Source of the DNA: Antilocapra americana
Taxonomy: Eukaryota; Chordata; Mammalia; Artiodactyla; Antilocapridae
Length of the DNA: 64,000 nucleotides
Direction of reading: 5' to 3'
Assembly: GCA_007570785.1 (NCBI GenBank)
Contig: ML664161.1
Coordinates: 42,855,293 to 42,919,292, forward strand
The notes below the pieces were generated by a model, which was not told the origin of the DNA, made no database searches, and was given only the letters and a program-made list of their open reading frames with translations. Shown piece by piece: positions 1 to 10,622 of this stretch; positions within the stretch are counted from its first letter, which is position 1; every line of letters starts with the position of its first letter. A program made the position numbers and the translations under genes.

Positions 1-150
1 CAACCCCCTCATTTTAAATATGAAAGATCAGAGGTCCAGAGAGCTTAAGCCACTTGTTTGAAGTCACACAGCTAGATGTATAACTGCTCTAACTAAAACT
101 AGGACTTCTAAATCCCAACTCAGGGTGTTTTCTACTCTCTACCCTAAACC
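1..150 (-). repeat. Old SINE relic, MIR-like, antisense
   Basis: The stretch runs through 'cagagagcttaag', 'gtcacacagctag' and a pyrimidine-rich end, in the order expected of a reverse-oriented MIR or related ancient mammalian SINE. It is strongly diverged, so the subfamily is uncertain. It has no coding content. Confidence 0.45.
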
Positions 151-789
151 CACAAAAATGCTAGATGGTTACATCAAATTTTCTATGTTATTTAATCTCT
201 TCATCTTGTTTTCTCTTTGAAGCTGTTTTTTGTTTGTTTGTTTGTTTTGACTGACTAAACAATAGTGATTTTAGGGAATAATTTTCTAGTACTTAACCCC
301 ACATCTGTCAGGAAGGGATCCTTTTGGCTGTGGAGACACTGCCTTGTCCTGCTGCTCCCCAGATGAAGGCACGGCAGTGTTTCTTCCTCTCCCACAGGTT
401 CTGGAGGAAACATCAATGAGAAAAGACAGTGGTCTGGTTTTTTAATTACTTCTTCCATGTGATGATAGACTGAGGATTCATCTACCACCAATTTTTTTTT
501 TTATCTCTTTTACCTCCTTCCTGCTCACTGGCCCTACATTGCAATTTTCTTGCCTCCCTTCCCACCCTCAAGTCCCAAGAATCACTGGGATTTGCATTTT
601 ATTTATTTTGAAAATAAAGAGAACCTCCTCTTAAACACTGAACAGATCTTTTCCAAATTATAATTCTTGGAAATGAATGGATTTATTTCTTCCTCTGATG
701 CTAAGATAACTCTAACTCAATGGATATCAGCAGATCAGAAAATAAGAGACTGAGTGCTAATCCTGTTTTTCCTGGTAGTAGGAGATGTG
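151..789. other. Unassigned AT-rich sequence
   Basis: I see no gene or recognisable transposon. There is a short (TTTG)n tract at about 225-249 and a T-run near 490. The 78-codon minus-strand frame at 255-491 has no family resemblance. Confidence 0.5.
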
Positions 790-960
790 ATATCTGACAA
801 GTTTTCATCATTTCATCTTTATTTCCTCTTCTCAGCAACAGTAATAACAAGATCAGCCTATTCTAGTGTTTTGAAGACTTCCATTTAATGATTATGGGAT
901 GTTTGTAAAATGATAAAGGATTATGTAAGTGCCATATAATAATATTCTGTGATCTTCTAG
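790..960 (+). repeat. MIR SINE relic, sense
   Basis: The order of a pyrimidine-rich block (tttcctcttctcag), a run of ATAA-like bases, a region resembling 'gattaaatgag', and 'gtaagtgcc' follows the MIR core and 3' half in the forward direction. Divergence is high. Confidence 0.4.
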
Positions 961-1445
961 GAATGAGTTCAGGCAGAGTGGGTAAATTCATGGAATCTGT
1001 AATATTCACATGCATAATCACTACTTAATACTGGTACAGTTTTTATATAATATTTAGAGCACTATAAACAGAGATAATATGGTCTCTGTCCTGAAAGTTT
1101 ATGATTGGAATATATAAGTTTACAAGAGAGAAAAAAGTTAATTAAGACAAAAAGATCTTAATTGAAACAGAGAAACTGTTTGAACTATAAGATTAGTCAA
1201 GGATATCAACAAAGAGTAGATCTTATGGAAAAGTAGATTCTATGGTAGCATTTAAAAAAACATGAAATGTTTCATGCAAAATTAAGTTATCGATCAAAGT
1301 ATTGTAATATATCAGTTATTGAATGTCTTAAAACCTCAATTAAAGAAACATAGAAATAAGCAAAATATACTTTTAGGAAGGTAAATGAGATTTCATGAAA
1401 TCCAAGAACTTTACCCATTAGATACTTCAAAGTATCTCTGATTTT
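961..1445. other. Unassigned AT-rich sequence
   Basis: I recognise nothing beyond AT-rich unique sequence. Confidence 0.45.
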
Positions 1446-1640
1446 AAAATCTGTACTATGTACTAAACCTTATGCAGATATGATACAATTATTTTCTCAT
1501 AACTATACTTATAACCCATTTTATGACTGAGGGCATAGATTTGGGGATATTAAGTGAAGTACACAAGGACAGAGAGCCAGGATTCAAACCAGGTCTGTCT
1601 GACTTCAGAGCTTCTTTCTCTTTTCATTACTCTGTACCAT
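1446..1640 (-). repeat. MIR SINE relic, antisense
   Basis: The 3' part reads 'gagccaggattcaaaccagg' and then 'tctgtctgacttcagagc', a typical antisense MIR signature. It is preceded by a degenerate 'cccattttatgactgagg' block. The copy is old. Confidence 0.6.
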
Positions 1641-1949
1641 CTTTCACAGCAGATTTGAGGCAATGAAAAAAGTACACAATGACTATATAAATGTACTGTG
1701 GAAGAGGAAGCAGAGAGAAAGTTTTATTCCTAGAGGCAGACTGACTGAAAGCAATGAGAAGTGAAATGGCAGTTCCAAGCTTAGCTGGACAATTAGAAAA
1801 CACACACAAAAAAGTCACAAAAGCATATCATGTTTACAGGATAAACTGCCCCCTTGTTTCCATATTATCCTTGACAGTGTCATAATACCTTATTTTTATC
1901 TAGATCATCCATTATTATTATGAACCGTATGCTTTTCTGGTTGTTTATT

Positions 1950-2140
1950 AGTTTACAAGGCATTTTGAACTTTGCTATTTATGGATAAAAAAAAAAGGAG
2001 TATCTCTCTTCTCATTTTACAGATGGGAGAAGTGAGGCTTGAGTAGGTTAAACAATTTGCCAAAATTTTATTGATAATACATGGCAGGCAGAGTTTAAGA
2101 ATTCAGAATTTCTCATGCCACTGTACCTTCATGAAATCAT
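1950..2140 (-). repeat. MIR SINE relic, antisense
   Basis: The sequence contains 'ctcattttacagatgggaga' and 'gtgaggcttgagtaggtta', the usual antisense MIR block, followed by a degenerate 'caaaattttattgat...ggcaggcagag' section. Confidence 0.55.
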
Positions 2141-2354
2141 TTCTTTAGAAACTGGAAACAAAGGTTTCCACCTTAATCTTTAAAAGAAAATTGTTTAAAG
2201 TGTTAACTAGAAATTTTACTTCCTTTCTCTTATTATTCTCCTGTTGTAGAGAAAATGAGGCACTGTAGTAGCAAATTCTAAAGATTAAAACAATTCAAAC
2301 ATACCTATCAGTCGCCCACTTGAGGTAATTTTTCAGAAACTAATTGTGGCCCCC

Positions 2355-3550
2355 TAACTTCTTCAAGCTGGTTTTAGAAAAGGCAGAGGAACCAGAGGTC
2401 GAATTGCCAACATCTGCTGGATCATGGAAAAAGCAAGAGAGTTCTAGAAAAACATCTATTTCTGCTTTATTGACAATGCCAAAGCCTTTGACTGTGTGGA
2501 TCACAATAAACTGTGGAAAATTCTGAAAGAGATAGGAATACCAGACCACCTGACCTGCCTCTTCAGAAATCTGTATGCAGGTCAGGAATAACAGTTAGAA
2601 CTGGACATGGAAAAACAGACTGGTTCCAAATAGGAAAAGGAGTACGTCAAGGCTGTATATTGTCACCCTGCTTATTTAACTTCTATGCAGAGTACATCAT
2701 GAGAAACGCTGGGCTGGAAGAAGCACAAGCTGGAATCAAGATTGCTGGGAGAAATATCAATAATCTCAGATATGCAGATAGCATCACTCTTATGACAGAA
2801 AGTGAAGAAGAACTAAAGAGCCTCTTGATGAAAGTGAAAGAGGAGAGTTAAAAAGTTGGCTTAAAGCTCAACATTCAGAAAACTAAGCTTGTGGCATCTA
2901 GTCCTATCACTCCATGGCAAATAAATGGGAAAATAGGGGAAACATTGTCAGACTTTATTTTGGGGGGGCTCCAAAATCACTGCAGATGGTGACTGCAGCC
3001 GTGAAATTAAAAGATGTTCACTCCTTGGAAGGGAAGTTAAGACCAACTTAGATATCATATTAAAAGGCAGACACATTACTTTGCCAACAAAGGTCCATCT
3101 AGTCAAGGCTATTGTTTATCCAGTAGTCATGTATGGATGTGAGAGTTGGACTATAAAGAAAGCTGATCACAAAATTGATGCTTTTGAACTGTGGTGTTGG
3201 AGAAGACTCTTGAGAGTCCCTTGGGGAGGAAGGAGATTGAACCAGTCCGTCCTAAAGGAAATCATTCCTGAATATTCATTGGAAGGACTGATGCTGAAGC
3301 TGAAACATCAAAACTTTGGCCACCTGATGCGAAGAGCTGACTCATTTGAAAAGACCCAAATGCTGGGAAAGATTGAAGGCAGGAGGAGAAGGGAATGACA
3401 GAGGATGAGATGTTTGGATGGCATCACCGACTCAATGGACATGGGTTTGGGTGGACTCCGGGAGTTGGTGATGGACAGGGAGGGCTGGCATGCTGCAGTC
3501 CATGTTTTCGCAAAGAGTAGGACACAACTGAGTGACTGAACTGAACTGAG
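2355..3550 (+). mobile_element. BovB LINE (RTE clade), 5'-truncated, sense
   Basis: This is about 1.2 kb of the 3' part of BovB. It enters ORF2 within the reverse transcriptase domain (a region resembling 'FRKGRGTRDQ') and runs to the 3' end, where the tail consists of 'ctgaa' repeats ('gactgaactgaactgag'). Premature stops and frameshifts split ORF2, so the copy is dead. No clear target-site duplication is visible. A second BovB lies 57 bp downstream in the opposite orientation, so the two 3' ends face each other. Confidence 0.93.
2513..3398 (+). pseudogene. BovB ORF2 remnant (reverse transcriptase to C-terminus)
   Basis: Two open stretches (2513-2851 and 3081-3398) in BovB ORF2 cover the palm of the reverse transcriptase and the C-terminal tail. 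Visible landmarks are RQGCILSPCLFNFYAEYIMRN, then NNLRYADS, then the later [14 protein letters not shown] and GRRRR motifs. The catalytic box, normally YADD, reads YADS at 2771-2782, so the second metal-binding aspartate has been lost. A stop near 2850 and frame changes between the two stretches also kill it. In live BovB this protein copies the element's RNA at a nicked target. Confidence 0.85.
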
Positions 3551-3607
3551 ATTCTTCCCCAAATCTTCCATGTTATTTGTCATTCTACAGGCATAGCTTC
3601 ATTTCAT

Positions 3608-4113
3608 CAGTTCAGTTCAGTTCAGTCGCTCAGTTGTGTCCAACTCTTTGTGACCCCATGGACTGCAATACACCAGGCCTCCCTGTCCATTACCAACTCC
3701 TGGAGTCTACCCAAACCTATGGCCATCGAGTTGATGATGCCACCCAGCCATCTCATTCTCTGCTGTCCCCTTCTCCTCCTGCCCCCAATCCTTCCCAGCA
3801 TTAGGGTCTTTTCCAATGAATCAACTCTTTGCATGAGGTTGCCAAAGTACGGGAGTTTCAGCTTCAACATCAGTCCTTTCAAAGAACACCCAGGACTGAT
3901 CTCCTTTAGGATGGACTTGTTGGATCTTCTTGCAGTCCAAGGGACTCTCAAGAGTCTCCTCCAACAACACAGTTTAAAAGTATCAATTCTTTAGCGCTCA
4001 GCTTTCTTTATAGTCCAACTCTTACATTGATACATGACTCCTGGAAAAACCATAGCCTTGACTAGATGGACCTTTGTTGGCAAAATAATGTCTCTGTGCT
4101 TTAATAGGCTGTC
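3608..4113 (-). mobile_element. BovB LINE 3' end, antisense, with 14-bp TSD
   Basis: This is about 506 bp of the BovB 3' end in reverse orientation, starting with the 'cagttcagttcagttcag' tail. It is flanked by a perfect 14-bp target-site duplication (tagcttcatttcat) at 3594-3607 and 4114-4127. That marks a single target-primed insertion of a 5'-truncated copy. Minus-strand frame 3622-3951 is its ORF2 C-terminus, open but partial. Confidence 0.95.
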
Positions 4114-4127
4114 TAGCTTCATTTCAT

Positions 4128-5469
4128 AGCTTTCTCTGAAAGTCTCAAGTTTAGAGTTTAAATGCCTCTATTGCAGATATGCTTATAAGGGGATACATAC
4201 AATGGTCAATTCATGTAAGTACTTAGTTGGCCCCTTACAATAGATTTGTCCAGTTTTGGGGAATGGAAGGCCAATCAGTTGAGGGAAGAGTTGAAGAGAT
4301 GCTAATAAGTGAAGTACTCTATTTGCCCATTCATAGGATTTAGATGAAAATGTAAATACAGTTTTATTTCATGCCTCCTTATACAAAAGCTAATAAGCAA
4401 GCAAACAAATAAGCAAATAAAAATGAGGCACATAAAACCTGTCTTCCTTTAGGAGACAGACACAATCACCAATCACAAAGGAATACTATGAAATTTAGAC
4501 CAAGTCAAATGGGATATCAAGAGTATGTTAAACATATGTGATAGCCAGAACGTCCAAAGTGGTCGGAATGACCCTGAGGGGCACGTGCTATATAGTTGCT
4601 TACATGGAGCAGGAATGTCTAGGCTCTCAGTGGTCTGTGGATAGACCTTGAGCCCTGTTCTACAACACAGGTCAACAGAGAAGCTGGCACCAGCCTGCCA
4701 CATGTGCCAAAATAGGATGTGAGGGTGGCGTGGTGGAGATAGTAACCCACATTAACTTTTGCCATGTTGATCACATTTAGGAAAAGGGAAACAAACATTA
4801 ATTATGACCAGCGAGATCCGAGACATACAGGGCTTCTTGCAAGTCCTTTAGGGCTCCTGTGAACCCAAGTGGGTAGTTACAGTGCAGGGGCATATTCCTG
4901 GAACAGTGTGCCTAGTAAAACTGAAGAGAAAATATATAATGTGCCAGCAAATATGGCACAAAATGAAACTCTATAGTGCCCAATTTGACTCCTCTAGCCC
5001 CTCTTATTCAGCGAACAGCTAATAAAATTGGCTGACTGAAAGATGAGAAATAAACACAAAGGAACCAGCATGAACCCATTCATAGTTAATTTAAATCAAA
5101 AGTGACATAAGGAATAGAAGATCAAGGTATATACCAGTAAAAGAGTTGTACTTGAAAACAATATCTTTTCCTTATGATAGCAAAGAAATAAAAGAAACTG
5201 TGGCTTTATAAAAATTAGAGGTCATAGATTAGATATACAGGATTAAAGAGGTAAGACAACAAAAAGATAGAGTAACCTATGAGAGAATAGGAAAGAGACA
5301 GAAGACAAAAATAGAGCCATTATAGAACTAAAAGCCATACTAGGTATAGAAAGTAACAGAAGGAAAGAACTTCTAATAATATCACTAGAATTGTGAATGA
5401 GAAAAAAAAAACCTTAAAAATACTTCTTAAATGATGTGAGAAGGTGATAATTTTGATTGACAATTCATA
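4128..5469. other. Unassigned sequence, possibly old repeat
   Basis: There is no gene. The part at 4480-5050 is richer in GC and has a 'taataaaattggctgac' stretch that could be the polyadenylation region of an old LTR, but I cannot name a family. The part at 5050-5470 is A-rich and may be decayed L1 continuous with the next element. Confidence 0.35.
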
Positions 5470-6440
5470 TCTCAAATAAAAATATTATCTCCCTAATAAA
5501 TCAGAACTCCTGCAAATTGATGAGAAAGAAGACCAACAACTCAATAGGAAAACTGGCACAGAACATTCAAATGGCCCTTAAACATATTAACATATATTCA
5601 ACTCAATAAGATAAATAAAAATTAAAATATTCATGATAAGAGAAATGCAAACAAGAAAAACTCCAAGATGCATTTTCAGCTATCAAAATGCCAAAACTAA
5701 ACAACTTCAAATGGAGAATAAATTTTATAATATCTACCAAAATAAGAAGTACATATGCTCTCCAACCCATCAACTCAGATTTTCAGAACTTATTCTATAA
5801 ATAAAAATAATATATGTTGTTGTTTTTGTTTAGTCACTAAGTCAAATCCAACTCTATGTGACCCCATGGACCATACCTCACCAGGCTCCCCTGTCCATGA
5901 GGTGTCCTAGACAAGAATATTGGAGTGGGTTGCCATTTTGCCATTTCCTTCTCCAGGGCATCTTCCTAACCCAAAGATTGAACCTGCATCTCTTATAATG
6001 CAGGTGGGTTTTTTACCACTGAGCTATCAGGGAAACCTAAAATAATATATACACAAGATTATTCACTACACTATTGTTTGTTGTTGGATATATATAGGAA
6101 ACAACCTAAATGTTTGTCAGTAGAGGATTCAGTTAATGAACTATTGAATATCCATTCAATATGCATATTTTAAGTGAAAAATGCAAGGTGTAGATCAGCA
6201 TGTATTATATACAACTATACATATGAAGAGAAGAATATGAGTGTTGTTTTTTACTGGCATATCTGTTTTTAAAAAGCAAGCAAATTAATAGCAGCAGTTA
6301 CATGTCATAGGATTGTATAAGAACTGGGTGAATGGAAATAGGATAAAAGGTAGACCATTTACTGTGTATCATTTCACACATTTGCATTCTGAAATCATGT
6401 AAATGTGTTATTATCTGTTAAAATTGAATAAATACAATTT
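5470..6440 (+). repeat. Old L1 (L1M-type) 3' end, sense, split by a SINE
   Basis: The sequence follows the end of L1 ORF2: a 'caacaactcaataggaaaactgg' block, 'caaatggcccttaaacatat', and after the SINE 'ggaaacaacctaaatgttt' followed by 'ttaagtgaaaaatgcaagg'. The order and direction fit an old L1M or HAL1-like 3' end. A Bov-tA SINE (5816-6038) interrupts it. Edges are approximate. Confidence 0.65.
5816..6038 (-). mobile_element. Bov-tA SINE, antisense, with 12-bp TSD
   Basis: This reverse Bov-tA carries the BovA part ('gtgaccccatgga', 'ggagtgggttgccat') and then the tRNA-Glu-like part ('accactgagctatcaggg'). It is flanked by a perfect 12-bp duplication (aaaataatatat) at 5804-5815 and 6039-6050. 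It sits inside an old L1. Confidence 0.95.
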
Positions 6441-7107
6441 AATGTCATACATTTGGAAGGCAAAGGAAATATAGGGACAACTGATATTTGTGAAGGAAAA
6501 AAGAACAGAATAAATGGAAAACAATTTCAATGTGCAATAGAATAAAAATTTTCTGGAAATTGTCCTGAATTTTTATATGGAACAGGGCACACTATATGCT
6601 AGGAAATTCATGGTGCTGAGCAATAAGCACTGAGGTTTATCTTTATATGGCTGAACTTTATGGCTGAAGAAAGACACCTGGCAAGCATGTATTAAAACTA
6701 TCAAAAGGGGAGAAATTTAATTTGCCTCAAAATTTTGAAATGCAAGTATGCATAGTACCATGAACTATTCTGGTAAACAAACAAGACAAAACAAAATGTT
6801 TAATGATGAGCTTAGGCTACCAAAATACTAAGAGAAGCCATTATAAAATAAACATTAGTGAATCTCAGATCAACTTAAAAATAAACTTATGACTAAACAA
6901 AGCAGGTAGGGAGGGGAAGATGTTACATAATAGAATATATATGGTATAAACCTTGATGATATAAAAGTAATAACATGACAGAACCTGAGAGGTTTGAAAG
7001 GTAAAGAGGAAATAATGAGCCAAGTGTAGATTAGTTCACCTGTGTTTAAAAGCTGGGAGTGAGGGATCAATATTGTCCGAATTTGGCAAATTTAGTAACA
7101 GAGATGC
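6441..7107. other. Unassigned AT-rich sequence
   Basis: No gene is visible. The piece near 6580-6650 weakly resembles antisense L2. The rest is not recognised. Confidence 0.4.
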
Positions 7108-7116
7108 AGATGCATT

Positions 7117-7320
7117 GTTGTTTAGTGAGTAAGTTGTGTCCAGCTCTTTGCAACCCCATGGACTATAGCCCACCAGGCTCATCTGTCCATGGGATTTCCT
7201 AGGCAAGAATACTCGAAGCAGGTTGCCATTTCCTTCTCCAGGGGCTCTTCCTGACTTGGAGATCGAATCTGAGTCTCTTGCATTTTCAGACACGTTCTTT
7301 ACCACCTGGAAAGCCCCTGT
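7117..7320 (-). mobile_element. Bov-tA SINE, antisense, with 9-bp TSD
   Basis: This is a complete reverse Bov-tA, from the 'gttgtttagt' tail to the tRNA-like head ('ctttaccacctggaaagccc'). A 9-bp duplication (agatgcatt) flanks it at 7108-7116 and 7321-7329. Confidence 0.93.
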
Positions 7321-7556
7321 AGATGCATTATAAAGCTATAAAAAATAATAATTAAAGATAACAATTTAATTGAAGTCCAGCCATAAGAGGAAAGAAAGAG
7401 GGAAGGGTAAAAGGAATATAGTGGAGTGCTTTTATGATTTTTAGAATAATTTTTTTAGGTAAACCAAATTTGTATTATAAAGTCATGGAATAAAAAAAAA
7501 ATAAGACTTTATCTCCATTATCAAAATGTATAAAATTAACCATTAGACCATTTTGC

Positions 7557-7712
7557 TTAAGATGTGGTCATCAGACCATCAGAATGTGCATTATAAAGCC
7601 TCTTAAAAAATACCCAGTATCTCAGTCCAGACCTACTGAATTTTTGTGGTGGAGAGGGAAGAGACATGGAACCTACATTTAAAATAAAGCCTGTAAGTTT
7701 GAGAAACACTTC
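7557..7712 (+). repeat. MER5A-like hAT (Charlie) MITE
   Basis: The stretch contains 'gatgtggtcatcagaccatc', 'cagacctactgaatt' and the terminal 'gtttgagaaacact', which match MER5-type non-autonomous hAT elements in order. It is old and non-coding. Confidence 0.6.
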
Positions 7713-8149
7713 AATAGGAGAATTAATAAACTGAGATAAAACTTTCAAACTATTAGGAAGAAAATACATTAATGAAGTAAATCAGAGAAAAGAAATGATT
7801 TTGAAATAATATAAAATAAGGTGGCAGAATTAAGATCAAAAATATATTTTATTTTAAAGCAATAAATATAAGACTAAAAAGTCATCTATTAAAAACATAG
7901 TTTGTTTTTAGGAAGTCTTCCAATACAATTAGCCATGTTAAAAGATCAAAGAAGAAAAAATATTATGCCTGAAGGACTTTTGAGAAAATTCAGACTATAT
8001 TCAATCATAACATAATGAGTTGGAGATTAATATTAAAGAAAAAATTAAAACTATTATCTCTTGGTAAAATTTAAACTTTTAAAATCTATTTTTTAATTAA
8101 AGAGAGATTACAGAATGTACAGAAAATAAATACATATGGGTAGAGTTAG
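7713..8149. other. AT-rich sequence, probably decayed L1
   Basis: The sequence is A-rich and leads directly into recognisable L1 ORF2, so it may be the same old element. I cannot align it with confidence and see no gene. Confidence 0.3.
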
Positions 8150-8840
8150 AGCAGTGTTCAGAGCAAAGTCCATGGCTTTAAATATTAACATTATGAGGAG
8201 AAATAATTATAAACATCCTAGCATTCATCTCAGGAAGTCTGTTAAAAGAGAAAAAATGCAAAGTAGAAGTAAAAAATTGGTAAAAAATAAAATCAGAAAT
8301 TAATGAAATAGAAAATAAAAAAGAGAAACATGAATTGTATTTTACAAAGAGAATGACAAAACAATAAATAAATCAACATTGCATGCATATGTCCTAAGTC
8401 CCTTCAGTCCTTCAATCGTGTCCTACTCTTTGTGACTCTATGGAATCTAGCCTGCCAGATTCCTCTGTCCATGGAATTCTCCAGGCAAGAATACTGGAGT
8501 GGGTTGCCATACCCTCCTCCAGAGAGTCTTCCCAACCTATGTATCAAACCTGTGTCTCTTATGTCTTCTGCATTGGTAGGCGGGTGGTTTACCACTAGCT
8601 CCACCTGAAAAGACCAAGTCAACATTACATGATTTAATTACCAAATGAGAAAGCCCACAAATACAGGAAGTTAGAAATACAGGAAGGGAAGTAATCATAG
8701 AAATAGAAAAAGTTAAAATAATTACTATGAATACTTTACACATAAATTTGAAAAATAGGACACAATAGATGATTTCTGTGTAAATATAAATTACCATTAA
8801 GAGAGCTAAGAGAAATAAAGAAATTTCAAGAATTTTAAAA
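8150..8840 (+). repeat. Old L1M ORF2 fragment, sense, split by a SINE
   Basis: The stretch 'atcagaaattaatgaaatag' with the following A-rich block matches the mid-ORF2 stretch of old L1 elements. After the SINE it continues with 'aaattaccattaagagagct'-type sequence. It encodes nothing intact. Confidence 0.5.
8386..8612 (-). mobile_element. Bov-tA SINE, antisense, with long imperfect TSD
   Basis: This reverse Bov-tA is complete from tail to tRNA-like head, with a small internal duplication near 'tcttatgtcttctgc'. The 16-bp flanks at 8370-8385 and 8616-8631 match at all but two positions (aaatcaacattgcatg versus aagtcaacattacatg). Confidence 0.9.
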
Positions 8841-9101
8841 TTTTTATCTTTTAAGTGTTTCCTCACCTTTTCCCCATTAGCATTGACTATCCAAGAGCAG
8901 ACTCCATGAGAGTTTCTGTTCTTTTTGTCTCCTTCCTTTGCTTTAGTGAGTAATAGAGAACTGGCAGAGGTAAAGTCTCTGTGTCCTTCAGTCAGGTTTC
9001 TACTGCCATGGAAGACCAAGTCAGCTGAGGGAGTTGGGGTTGAGAAGATAATGAAAGGAGCTCTGGTTTCTAGGCTTCATCCTTCTACTTTATTTCTCAT
9101 G

Positions 9102-9535
9102 CAAGTTCCCAACATACAAACGAGCTCTGTTCTGAGAGCACATTCATAAGTCCAATTTGTTCATAAGTCCAACAAACCTAGATATCCAGCTAACACAATT
9201 GGTTATATAGTACTGCACTGTTAGAGGTTTATAATACATTTCACACAAATAATACGTAAAAAACAAACACAAAAAATAAAGAAAACATTTTTAGTCTTAC
9301 AGTACAGTACCTTGAAAAATATAGTATTACAGTACAATGGCTGGCATCACATGTTAAGGCAAGAAGAGTTACTGACTGGAGGAGGGAGAGAAGGTGGGAG
9401 ATGGTTGGGGTGGAGGATTGTCAGCAATAGGAGACAGAAGGCAAGCTGCAATTCCACTCACACCAACCTTTATGGAATGCAAAATTGCATCTTTGAAAGT
9501 TTGCAACCTGAAGGTTCATATGTAAGGGACTAACT
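9102..9535. mobile_element. Small DNA transposon relic (MITE), Tigger/pogo-like
   Basis: The left end reads 'agttcccaacatac' and the right end, reverse-complemented, 'agtcccttacatatgaac', so the ends form related terminal inverted repeats. The inside has two copies of 'ttcataagtccaa' and an A-rich middle. There is no transposase frame, so it is non-autonomous. I recall similar repeats of the Tigger group but cannot name the family. BovB sequence begins 5 bp after its right end. Confidence 0.45.
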
Positions 9536-10256
9536 AATATCTCTTCATGGCTGCTCCAGCAAAACACGGCTGCTCCAGCAGAGCGCAGCTGCTGCTCCTT
9601 ACCTTGGACGAGGGGTATCTCTTCATGGCCCCCTTCCCGACCTTGAAAGTGGACTAGCTCCTCTTGTGCATGCACTGCTCCTTGAATGTGGGGTTGCTCC
9701 TCTTGGCCACTGCCCCTGACATCAGGCGCGGGATAGCTCCTCTCAAAAAGTCAACACCGAAATCAGATTGATTATATTCTTGGCAGCCAAAGATGGAGAA
9801 GCTCTATACAGTCAGCAAAAAACAAGACCGGGAGCTGACTGTAGCTCGGATCATGAACTCCTTACTGCCAAATTCAGACTTAAATTGAAAAAGGAGGGAA
9901 AACTGCTAGACCAGTCAGGTATGACCTAAATCAAATTCCTTATGATTATACAGTGGAAGTGAAAATAGATTTAAGAGACTAGATCTGATAGACAGAGTGT
10001 CTGATGAACTATGGACCGAAGTTCATGACACTGTACAGGAGAGAGGGATTAAGAAAATCCCCATGGAAAAGAAATGCAAAAAAGCAAAATGGCTGTCTGA
10101 GGAGGCCTTACAAATAGCTGTGGAAAGAAGAGACACTAAAAGCAAGGAGAAAAGGAAAGATATTCCCATCCGAATGTAGAGTTACAAAGAATAGCAAGAA
10201 GAAATAAGAAAGCCTTCCTCAGTGATCAATGCAAAGAAAGAGAGAAAAACAACGGA

Positions 10257-10622
10257 ATGGGGAAAACTACAGATCTAAAATGGATCAAAGATCTAAACAT
10301 AAGACCAGAAACTATAAAACTCCTAGAGGATAACATAGGCAAAACACTCTCCAACATAAACCAAAGCAGGATCCTCTATGACCCACCTCCCAGAATATTG
10401 GAAATAAAAGCACAAATAAACAAAGGGGACCTAATTAAAATGAAAAGCTTCTGCATGACAAAGCAAACTAAAAGCAAGGTGAAAAGGCAGCCTTCAGAAT
10501 GGGAGAAAATAATAGCAAATGAAGTAACGGACAAACAATTAATCTCAAAAATATACAAGCAACTCCTGCAGCTCCTTTACAGAAAAATAAACGACCCAAT
10601 CAAAAGTGGGCCAAAGAACTAA
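10257..10622 (+). pseudogene. Chance in-frame BovB/L1 chimeric ORF
   Basis: This 121-codon open frame starts in BovB ORF2 (MGKTTDL, the normal BovB reading frame at that place). It crosses the insertion boundary without a frame change into L1 ORF2 (KWIKDLNIRPETIKLLEDN onward), and stops before the L1 cysteine-rich end. The junction is in frame for both parents. There is no sign of a promoter or selection, and a frameshift upstream cuts it off from most of BovB ORF2. It is best read as a fortuitous fusion. Confidence 0.6.

Noticed and set aside
2082..2340. Possible exon upstream of the first BovB
   Set aside because: There is no open frame and no convincing splice pair, and the sequence is partly MIR.
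8537..9019. 160-codon minus-strand open frame
   Set aside because: It runs from unique sequence into an antisense Bov-tA SINE. The composition is a chance fusion with no domain.
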